From JBLIDK01 sp047632595 (GTDB taxonomy: Bacteria > Bacteroidota > Bacteroidia > Sphingobacteriales > Sphingobacteriaceae), in assembly GCA_047632595.1 (NCBI GenBank), contig JBLIDK010000011.1, positions 1 through 51,650 on the forward strand: a stretch of DNA of 51,650 nucleotides, written 5' to 3'. Position numbers and translations under genes: made by a program. Under the pieces are notes generated by a model that did no database searches, was not told where the DNA came from, and saw only the letters and a list, made by a program, of their open reading frames with translations. Numbering within the stretch: position 1 is the stretch's first letter; the number at the start of each line of letters is the position of its first letter. Below are positions 1 through 6,241 of the stretch, piece after piece.

Positions 1-22
1 AGACAGTTAAATATCATTTAAT

Positions 23-53
23 AAAAAAGGCGATTCATTGAATCGCCTTTTTT
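23..53 (-). terminator. Rho-independent terminator after smpB
   Basis: A perfect 14-bp stem (positions 23-36 pairing with 40-53) around the 3-base loop ATT, with GGCGATTC in the core and A6/T6 at the base. The T tract works on both strands. It lies 14 bases after the smpB stop, so it should end the metal-transport/smpB operon. It could also end a plus-strand transcript entering from outside the window. Confidence 0.9.
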
Positions 54-66
54 ATGCTTTATACTT

Positions 67-531
67 TTATTTATACTTCTTAAGAGCTCGATCGGTTTCT
101 CTTTTAACATCCTTCTGTTTAATGCTATCACGCTTGTCGTGATCCTTTTTACCTTTACCTACACCTAACATTATTTTTGCAATGCCTTTTTTGGTAATGT
201 ACATTTTTATAGGAACTACAGATACTCCTTCTTTAGCGATTTGAGCCGCAAGCTTTTTTATCTCCCTTTTATGTAAAAGCAGTTTTCTAACTCTTGTTGT
301 TTCATGGTTAAAAAAAGTACTGCCATATTCGTATTCAGAAATGTACATGTTAACCAAAAACATTTCGTTTTGCTTAATCTGGCAAAAAGCTTCCCCTATA
401 ACAACCTTTCCTAAGCGAATAGACTTTATTTCTGAACCAAGTAATTGTATACCCGCCTCAAACGTATTGCTTATCTCATAATTGAAATAAGCTTTCTTGT
501 TTTTGATATTTAAATTGGGCTGATCAGACAT
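67..531 (-). CDS. smpB: SsrA-binding protein SmpB
   Basis: SmpB binds tmRNA and brings it to stalled ribosomes for trans-translation in the cytoplasm. The 154 residues match the usual family length. The N-terminal half has the typical SmpB core, including AGIQLLGSEIKSIR (about residues 26-39) and the NHETTR segment near residue 75. The last 25 residues are rich in Lys, Arg and Asp, as expected for the tail that folds in the ribosomal decoding region. The gene begins only 2 bases after the stop of the metal permease gene, so it appears co-transcribed with the metal importer, and a strong terminator follows it. The linkage to metal uptake is probably just operon position. Confidence 0.96.
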   Translation of the reverse strand: MSDQPNLNIKNKKAYFNYEISNTFEAGIQLLGSEIKSIRLGKVVIGEAFCQIKQNEMFLVNMYISEYEYGSTFFNHETTRVRKLLLHKREIKKLAAQIAKEGVSVVPIKMYITKKGIAKIMLGVGKGKKDHDKRDSIKQKDVKRETDRALKKYK

Positions 532-533
532 TG

Positions 534-1793
534 TTACTTGTTTCTTTTTGGAGGTATTGGAGAACCGTGAGGATCCTTCGTAGGACTTCCAACACTTGAA
601 TCTACATCTTCTATTAGTTTATCTGATAAATGATGTTCAATTTTTTCTGCTTGTGCATGCGTATGTTCGGGTGCATTTCCCTTTTGTTTAACCATATAGG
701 TCTCCCAAAGCCTATGTGCCCTCAAAAGCTTTTCAGCCTTATCAGATCCTAATTGAGTTAGCTTATAGTCAGATCCTGCTAAAGTCAAAAGATCTTCAGC
801 TAGTAGGTTTTTTATTGATTTAGCCACTTTGGCCGAGCTGAGGCCTGTTCTTTCTTCCAGAAACGACTTAGGGACCGGTTTCTCAGCCTTAAAGCATTGT
901 TTTAGCACATCTTCCATCGAATATTTACGCTGCTTCTCACGGTCTCTTATGGCTTTTACAAGCAAGCCTTTCTTTGGACTAAAAAGAACAAATATTAAAT
1001 AAATGAAACCTGCAGTAACGGTCATAGCCGGACCTGGAGTAGTTTCGAGTAAAATTGCAATACTCAATCCACCTATTGTGGAGGTTAAACCTATTAATGA
1101 CGACCATAAAAGCATCTTCTTTAAACTTGAGGTTATTAAGTAAGCTGTAGAAGCTGGAATAATTAACATGGCAACCACTAAAATTACTCCCACAGACTGC
1201 AAGGAAGCCACAACAGCAAAGGATAATAAAAGCATTAAAAAGTAATGCATTGTACTGGTTGAAATGCCTAATGTTTGAGCTATAGTTTGCTGAAAAGTTG
1301 TTGCAAAGAAATATCTATAGAACACAATTAGGCAAAGTATTATATATCCTGTAATTATTGAGGTTAAGATTAAATCAGCGTTTGAAACACCCAAAACATT
1401 TCCAAAAAGGAAATCTTTTAAATCAAGATGAACCCCTTCTTTTCTTCCTAACCAACTAATTCCTATTACCCCAAGGGCAAACATCACGGTAAATACAATG
1501 CCAATTGCAGCGTCTTCCTTTCCTTTAACTTTTCTTTGAATAAGTGTAATTAAAAGCGCCGTTATTAAGCCAGCAATTATAGAGCCGGTGAAAAAAGCTA
1601 AAATACTATGTCCAGCAATCATAAAACCAACCACCACACCCGGTAAAATTGAGTGGGAGAGGGCATCGCCAATTAAGGACATGTTTCTTAGGACAATAAA
1701 GCACCCTAATATTCCGCACATTACTCCAACTAATGAACTAGCAATTAATGCTCGTATAGCCCAGTCGTATTGAAAAATTTCAAAAAACTCCAT
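534..1793 (-). CDS. Mn/Fe-type ABC transporter permease fused to a C-terminal DtxR-like domain
   Basis: Residues 1 to about 272 form an ABC-3 family metal permease with about eight hydrophobic helices and the family signature IGDALSHSILPGVVVGF (41-57). The remaining ~145 residues are soluble: a winged-helix-like segment (about 290-350), then HRLWETYM (360-367), an EKIEHH segment (383-388) and DPHGSPIP (407-414). These resemble the second, metal-binding/dimerisation domain of DtxR repressors and match the neighbouring repressor (HRLWELFL, ELEH, DPHGDPIP). A normal permease is about 270-300 residues, so the tail is an addition. It should face the cytoplasm. Its stop/start junction with the upstream fusion gene is a 1-base overlap. 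The family is clear. Whether the tail senses metal, binds DNA or gates transport is inference. Confidence 0.92.
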   Translation of the reverse strand: MEFFEIFQYDWAIRALIASSLVGVMCGILGCFIVLRNMSLIGDALSHSILPGVVVGFMIAGHSILAFFTGSIIAGLITALLITLIQRKVKGKEDAAIGIVFTVMFALGVIGISWLGRKEGVHLDLKDFLFGNVLGVSNADLILTSIITGYIILCLIVFYRYFFATTFQQTIAQTLGISTSTMHYFLMLLLSFAVVASLQSVGVILVVAMLIIPASTAYLITSSLKKMLLWSSLIGLTSTIGGLSIAILLETTPGPAMTVTAGFIYLIFVLFSPKKGLLVKAIRDREKQRKYSMEDVLKQCFKAEKPVPKSFLEERTGLSSAKVAKSIKNLLAEDLLTLAGSDYKLTQLGSDKAEKLLRAHRLWETYMVKQKGNAPEHTHAQAEKIEHHLSDKLIEDVDSSVGSPTKDPHGSPIPPKRNK

Positions 1794-3550
1794 TAGCTTG
1801 TGTACATTATTTGGTCCATCTCCATTTGAATTACTTGTTGACTTGTATAAGTTTTTTTGATGTTTTCTGGTGTAAATACCTCTGTGGTTTTTCCATGTGC
1901 GACTAAGAATCTATTTAACAATATTACATGAGTGAAATACTCTTCCACCTTACTTAAATCATGGTGAATAACTAAAACCGTTTTCCCATCAGCACAAATT
2001 TTCTTTAAAATGTCGATTATCTTTTGCTCAGTTTTAATGTCTACCCCAACAAATGGTTCATCCATTAAATAGATTTCTGCATCTTGAGCAAGTGCACGGG
2101 CAATAAATATACGTTGCTGTTGACCACCACTTAATTCTCCAATTTGCCTATTTCTCAAATCTTCAATATCCAAAAGGCGCATCGCATCAAGCGTTTTTTG
2201 TTTATCTAATTTTGAAACACCTTCAAAAGTCTTTTTAAAAGGGTAGCGACCCATGGAAACTATCTCCTCCACCGTTGCTGGAAACTCCCAATCAATATCT
2301 TCTTTTTGGGGAATGTATGCTATTTGCTGACTTGTGGTAAGGTGATTGTTGTTTTTAACACTTATTGTGCCGCTATCGGGGGTAATTAAATTCAGAATGG
2401 TTTTGTAAAGCGAAGTTTTTCCAGCACCATTTGGACCAATAATTCCGTACATTTTACCTGCTTCAACTTCTAGATACACATTGTCTAAAACGGTTTTTCT
2501 ATCGTATGATACCGTTAAACCTTCAATTTTTATTGCAGCCCCATCAAGGTGCGTGTCTTGTGTTTTTTTAGTACGAACATTAAGAGCAACAATAGCAAAT
2601 GCTGCACCCAGTAAAATTGTAATTGTTAAAATAAATGAAAGTCCAATTTCATTTTTATCTTCATTTTTTTTAGGAACTGAATTACCAGAAAGGGCATTAA
2701 CAATTAACTTAGTATTGTAGCGAATCATTTTAAGATAAGTATCCGCTCCACTTTCTTCATCTCCAAGAGAATCTGAATATAATGACCCTCCAATTTTAAT
2801 TTTTAAGTCTTTGGCCATTTGTAAAAAAAGCTTCGGATTTATAGTGGTCTCTACAAATATTGCAGGAATATCACCTTCTAAAATCAATTCTGTTAAATCT
2901 TTTATATCCCCAATTTGAACTTCAGCTTCAGTGGAAATACCTAGTGCTGATTCTACACGAATATTGTAGGCTTTCGAAAAATACTCAAATGCATCGTGAG
3001 TTGTAATTAGAACACGTTGTTTTAATGGAATACTTTGAATAGCGGCGTAAGTTTCGGCATGAAGGTCAATAAGTTTTTCACTATAATTTTTTAAGCGATT
3101 TTTATAGAATTCTTCATTAGTTGGATCTACTTTAATGAATGCTGCCGTAATGTTTTCTGAGTAAATTATTGCATTTTGAACATCCATCCAGGCATGTGGG
3201 TCAGGACTGCCATTAAACTGGTCGCTTTCAATAGCTTTTACTCCGTCAGAAGCTTCAATAATAAGTGCATTTTGAGCTGCATTTTTTATTAATTTCCCAA
3301 TCCAACCTTCAAGTTTAAGTCCGTTTTTTACAATTAAGTCTGCCTTGCTAATATTTTCAGCATCTTGAGGCACGGGATCGTACAAATGAGGGTCGCTACC
3401 AACCGGAACAATTCCTATTAAGTCAATCTTATCGCCGCCCAATTCTTTACAAAAATCGGTTATCATTGTTGTGGATGTAACAACTTTTGGCTTTTGTGCT
3501 AAAATACTTAAGAAGAAAAAAGTACAAATTACTGTATTAACTAATCTCAT
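1793..3550 (-). CDS. Fusion protein: metal-binding lipoprotein-like SBP + membrane helix + ABC ATPase
   Basis: One 585-residue frame holds two transporter parts. Residues 1-18 are a signal-type hydrophobic start. About 20-290 is a cluster A-I (ZnuA/MntA) metal-binding protein. Its expected ligands are H55 (DPHLYDP), H119 (DPHAWMD), E234 (FVETTIN) and D260 (YSDSLG). The His-His-Glu-Asp set is that of manganese/iron binders such as PsaA, not the three-His zinc type. A hydrophobic helix (about 303-324) is followed by RTKK, which fits outside-to-inside crossing. About 340-585 is an ABC ATPase with Walker A GPNGAGKTS (372-380), signature LSGGQQQR (473-480), Walker B IYLMDEP (493-499) and an H-loop in VIHHDLS. 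The 5' end overlaps the repressor gene by 14 bases, suggesting coupled translation. The frame is open throughout, so this is not a missed stop codon. Confidence 0.93.
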   Translation of the reverse strand: MRLVNTVICTFFFLSILAQKPKVVTSTTMITDFCKELGGDKIDLIGIVPVGSDPHLYDPVPQDAENISKADLIVKNGLKLEGWIGKLIKNAAQNALIIEASDGVKAIESDQFNGSPDPHAWMDVQNAIIYSENITAAFIKVDPTNEEFYKNRLKNYSEKLIDLHAETYAAIQSIPLKQRVLITTHDAFEYFSKAYNIRVESALGISTEAEVQIGDIKDLTELILEGDIPAIFVETTINPKLFLQMAKDLKIKIGGSLYSDSLGDEESGADTYLKMIRYNTKLIVNALSGNSVPKKNEDKNEIGLSFILTITILLGAAFAIVALNVRTKKTQDTHLDGAAIKIEGLTVSYDRKTVLDNVYLEVEAGKMYGIIGPNGAGKTSLYKTILNLITPDSGTISVKNNNHLTTSQQIAYIPQKEDIDWEFPATVEEIVSMGRYPFKKTFEGVSKLDKQKTLDAMRLLDIEDLRNRQIGELSGGQQQRIFIARALAQDAEIYLMDEPFVGVDIKTEQKIIDILKKICADGKTVLVIHHDLSKVEEYFTHVILLNRFLVAHGKTTEVFTPENIKKTYTSQQVIQMEMDQIMYTS

Positions 3551-4208
3551 TTACTTTTTTTATGTATAGATTTTGAGCCACTTTGTTGGAGATAGTACGA
3601 ATTTTATTGCCTTCTAGCCTTAAATTCATCGATTCATCGTAATCAATTAGTGCTATAAGTTCAACCGTTTTTCCTAAAACAAGTCCACACTCATCTAAAT
3701 ACTGCAAAAATGAAGTGCTGCTATCTTTTACGCCAACAATTATCCCTTTTTCATTAATTTTTAACTCATTTACAAGGTTTTCATGTCGCGAAGTGATAGT
3801 TCCATTTTTATCAGGAATAGGATCTCCATGTGGGTCGTACTTAGGGAACCCAAGAAACTGATCTAATTTATTGATGAGTTTTGTTGAATTGATATGTTCA
3901 AGTTCTTCCGCTATATCATGTACTTCATCCCAGCCAAAACCTAATTTTTCTACTAAAAATAATTCCCAAAGCCTGTGTTTACGAAGCACTTCAATGGCTA
4001 CTTTTTTGCCTGTATTGGTTAAGGTTACGCCTTGATATTTTTTATAAGACACCAGTCCTTTTTCATCCAAACGCTTAATCATATCAGTCACAGAGGCAGC
4101 CTTGGTGTCTAATTCATGGGAAATAGAGTTGGTGTTTACACCCTTTTCCATCTTTCTGCCAATTTTATAAATGGCCTTTAAATAATTCTCTTCTGTAAAG
4201 GAATACAT
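3537..4208 (-). CDS. mntR: DtxR/MntR-family metal-dependent transcriptional repressor
   Basis: A 223-residue, three-domain DtxR-type repressor. About 1-65 is a winged helix (TNSISHELDTKAASVTDMIK). About 70-135 is the metal-binding and dimerisation domain, with HRLWELFL (78-85), EVHDIAEELEH (95-105) and DPHGDPIP (125-132). About 145-218 is an SH3/FeoA-like domain. Such proteins bind Mn2+ or Fe2+ and shut off metal uptake. It is the first gene of the importer operon and overlaps the next gene by 14 bases. A TACCTTTG promoter box ends 4 bases before the ATG, and a 20-bp palindrome sits just upstream, which suggests autoregulation. The metal (Mn versus Fe) is inferred from the transporter's ligand set. 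Confidence 0.92.
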   Translation of the reverse strand: MYSFTEENYLKAIYKIGRKMEKGVNTNSISHELDTKAASVTDMIKRLDEKGLVSYKKYQGVTLTNTGKKVAIEVLRKHRLWELFLVEKLGFGWDEVHDIAEELEHINSTKLINKLDQFLGFPKYDPHGDPIPDKNGTITSRHENLVNELKINEKGIIVGVKDSSTSFLQYLDECGLVLGKTVELIALIDYDESMNLRLEGNKIRTISNKVAQNLYIKKVNEIS

Positions 4209-4212
4209 AGGG

Positions 4213-4220
4213 CAAAGGTA
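4213..4220 (-). promoter_or_regulatory. Bacteroidota -7 box TACCTTTG of the mntR operon
   Basis: On the minus strand TACCTTTG matches TAnnTTTG exactly and lies 4 bases before the mntR ATG, so the transcript is probably leaderless or nearly so. No TTG is visible at the expected -33 distance. The adjoining palindrome takes up that spacer. Confidence 0.7.
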
Positions 4221-4225
4221 CTTAA

Positions 4226-4245
4226 TTTTTAGGGCGCCCTAAAAA
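4226..4245. promoter_or_regulatory. 20-bp perfect palindrome, probable metal-repressor operator
   Basis: The half-site TTTTTAGGGC is followed directly by its exact complement GCCCTAAAAA, with no spacer. It starts 5 bases upstream of the mntR -7 box, where a bound dimer would block RNA polymerase. DtxR-family operators are typically A/T-flanked dyads of the TTAGG/CCTAA kind, which this resembles. I found no second copy in the window. Binding by the adjacent MntR-like protein is inference. Confidence 0.7.
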
Positions 4246-4388
4246 AATTCCCGTAACTAAAATTGAATTTCCAACTACGGGATAATATTAACTCAGATGT
4301 ATGATTAAAGGGATAAAAAAATTATAATGTTAAATTTTATGAAATATAATTTGGTTTGTGTATTTTTGATTTATTCAACAACCTACAC

Positions 4389-4880
4389 ATGGCACTTAAC
4401 TTAGATAAAACTGATTTCCAAATTCTTCGCATACTTCAAGAGCGAGGGAGAATAACTAATATTCAACTAAGTAATGAAATTGGACTTTCACCCGCACCAA
4501 CCTTAGAAAGGGTTAAAAAATTAGAAAAAACGGGTATTATTAAAAGTTACCATGCCGTTGTAGATGCCGAACGTTTAGGTTTAGGCATTAGTACCTTTAT
4601 TCAAATTACACTTCATTGGAACAAGGTAGATGCCATTAATAATTTCATTCAACGTATTGAAGATATTGAAGAAGTGGTGGAATGTTATCATGTAACAGGT
4701 GGCGCTGATTTTTTATTAAAAGTTCAAGTAAAAAATATAGGTAGCTACGAGCGACTAATTTTAGATCGCTTAAGCAAAATTGAAGAGATTGGGAACCTTC
4801 AAACAATGATGATTCTTTCCACTTTCAAATTATCTAGAAAAGTTCCATTGGATTACGATTCCCCTACAATAAAGAGATAG
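4389..4880 (+). CDS. Lrp/AsnC-family transcriptional regulator
   Basis: A 163-residue protein with an AsnC-type helix-turn-helix at the N-terminus (DKTDFQILRILQERGRITN, then the LSPAPTLERVKKLEKTG recognition region) and a RAM/Lrp effector domain after about residue 65 (FIQITL, CYHVTGGADFLLKV). Such proteins are octameric or dimeric feast/famine regulators that respond to amino acids. The frame is open further upstream to a TTG at 4356, but a TATTTTTG promoter-like box lies at 4361-4368, inside that extension, so ATG 4389 is preferred. The gene is divergent from the mntR operon. A loose inverted repeat (CCCGTA at 4250-4255, TACGGG at 4276-4281) lies between them. The regulon is unknown. Confidence 0.92.
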   Translation: MALNLDKTDFQILRILQERGRITNIQLSNEIGLSPAPTLERVKKLEKTGIIKSYHAVVDAERLGLGISTFIQITLHWNKVDAINNFIQRIEDIEEVVECYHVTGGADFLLKVQVKNIGSYERLILDRLSKIEEIGNLQTMMILSTFKLSRKVPLDYDSPTIKR

Positions 4881-5088
4881 TATTTTATTAAAATTATCTA
4901 CTCCTTAACAACAGGAGAAGCTCCAACCACTGGTTGGAGATATAAGCTAGAGTAAACACCTAGTAGTAATTGCAAAATGTAAAAACGATAGTACTTTAAG
5001 TAAAAGGCAACTAATACTATTCATTTTTTAGATCCAAAGGCACGCTTGGAACGTAAAAAAATAGTTGCGTTTCAAACAGTTAAATAAA

Positions 5089-5131
5089 AAAAACTTCATC
5101 AATCCGCCTCAGGCGGATTGATGAAGTTTTT
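5089..5131. terminator. Strong bidirectional terminator with 20-bp stem
   Basis: Positions 5089-5108 pair perfectly with 5112-5131 around the loop TCA. The core is AATCCGCC/GGCGGATT and the base is A5/T5, extended by three more A on the left. It begins 3 bases past the stop of the small sigma-linked gene (minus strand) and also closes the 254-base gap after the Lrp gene. That gap further holds an 8-bp hairpin at 4921-4939 (CTCCAACC, loop ACT, GGTTGGAG) with no T tract, and no other feature I can name. Confidence 0.88.
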
Positions 5132-5134
5132 GAA

Positions 5135-5353
5135 TTACCAATTTGCTGCTGCGGCAAATAGATTTTTTACGACCCTTTCTGAGGGTTCTAATTTTAAGTT
5201 GTTTAATGAATTAAGAATGTCCGAGTATTCATCAAATTGATCACTTACAAGTGTATTTGATTCAACCTCCTCCTTAATTTTTAGGTTTTCGTCAATACTG
5301 GTTTCGTGATAAAAAAACCGAATCAACTCTAGTTGTGTAGATTGTGTATTCAT
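5135..5353 (-). CDS. Small acidic protein downstream of an ECF sigma factor
   Basis: A 72-residue protein from ATG 5353. The frame could start two codons earlier at a TTG, which is less likely. It has no signal peptide or membrane segment. It is rich in Asp, Glu and Asn, with a more basic end SERVVKNLFAAAANW. It lies about 70 bases after the ECF sigma factor on the same strand and is followed at once by a strong terminator, so the two form a two-gene unit. Small proteins in this place are common in Bacteroidota. It could be a sigma-binding or anti-sigma-like partner, but no zinc motif or known domain is visible. The function is not known. Confidence 0.75.
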   Translation of the reverse strand: MNTQSTQLELIRFFYHETSIDENLKIKEEVESNTLVSDQFDEYSDILNSLNNLKLEPSERVVKNLFAAAANW

Positions 5354-5422
5354 AAGCAAATCTTTTATTCTGATTCATATAGTACCAAAACGTAAGATTT
5401 GCTCAATTAGTATATCTACTAT

Positions 5423-6004
5423 CTAAAGACTTACTTTTTTCTCTTCAGCTATTTTTCTAAGATTATTTAAAGCATAGCGCATTCTACCTAAAGCGGTATT
5501 AATACTCACATTAGTAATGTCTGCAATTTCTTTAAAGCTTAGCTCAGCATAATGTCTCATTACTAACACTTCTTTTTGCTCTCTTGGTAATTGATCTACC
5601 AATTTCTTTAAGTTAGCATGACTTTGGTCACGCATCATGATTTGTTCAGCATTTGGCTCATTGTTTTTAATAAAGTCAAATACATCGTACTCATCATTAC
5701 CATGCTCCATGTAAGGAGTTCTGGCTACTTTTCTGAAATGGTCGATTGCTAAATTATGAGCGATTCTTAAAACCCATGGCAAAAACTTGCCTTCTTCATT
5801 GTATTTACCTTTTTGTAAGGTTTTAATAACCTTCATAAAAGTATCCTGAAAAATATCTTCCGCTAGGGCTTCATTTTTCACCAATAAATAAATGGTTGTA
5901 TAAATTTTAGATTTGTGTTGAACAACAAGTTGTTCCATTGCAGTGTTATCACCTGCTAGATACTTAGTTATAAGTTCTCTATCACTAATTTTCATAGTAG
6001 ACAT
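5423..6004 (-). CDS. ECF-type RNA polymerase sigma factor (RpoE-like)
   Basis: A 193-residue sigma-70 family protein of group 4. Region 2 covers about residues 20-100 (LAEDIFQDTFMKVIK, LPWVLRIAHNLAIDHFRK) and region 4 about 130-185 (LPREQKEVLVMRHYAELSFKEIADITN, then the INTALGRMRYALNNLRK recognition helix). It directs RNA polymerase to a special set of promoters. There is no transmembrane anti-sigma factor next to it, unlike classic ECF pairs. Only a small acidic protein gene follows. A second ATG exists at codon 4. The 237 bases upstream to uvrA show no clear promoter match. Confidence 0.94.
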   Translation of the reverse strand: MSTMKISDRELITKYLAGDNTAMEQLVVQHKSKIYTTIYLLVKNEALAEDIFQDTFMKVIKTLQKGKYNEEGKFLPWVLRIAHNLAIDHFRKVARTPYMEHGNDEYDVFDFIKNNEPNAEQIMMRDQSHANLKKLVDQLPREQKEVLVMRHYAELSFKEIADITNVSINTALGRMRYALNNLRKIAEEKKVSL

Positions 6005-6241
6005 AAGCCTCCTTTGGTTAAATGAAAAAATAATTAATTAGTGTAGATTTTAACCTATATGTTCTTGTTTTGAAAGATTTAAGTATCCAATATTGGAAAG
6101 TAAAATCGAATTTACGCAAAATCAATTGCAAATCAAAGCGCTTTTGTGCAATTTATTATCAACTTTGTAGCTACATAAGTACGCTAAAAGACATTTTCAA
6201 TTATATTTAGCTATGTAATTTAAAAGTCAAAACCATTTGCA

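Noticed and set aside
4921..4939. 8-bp hairpin after the Lrp gene, considered as a terminator
   Set aside because: No T tract follows on either strand; kept only as a note. The strong terminator is at 5089-5131.
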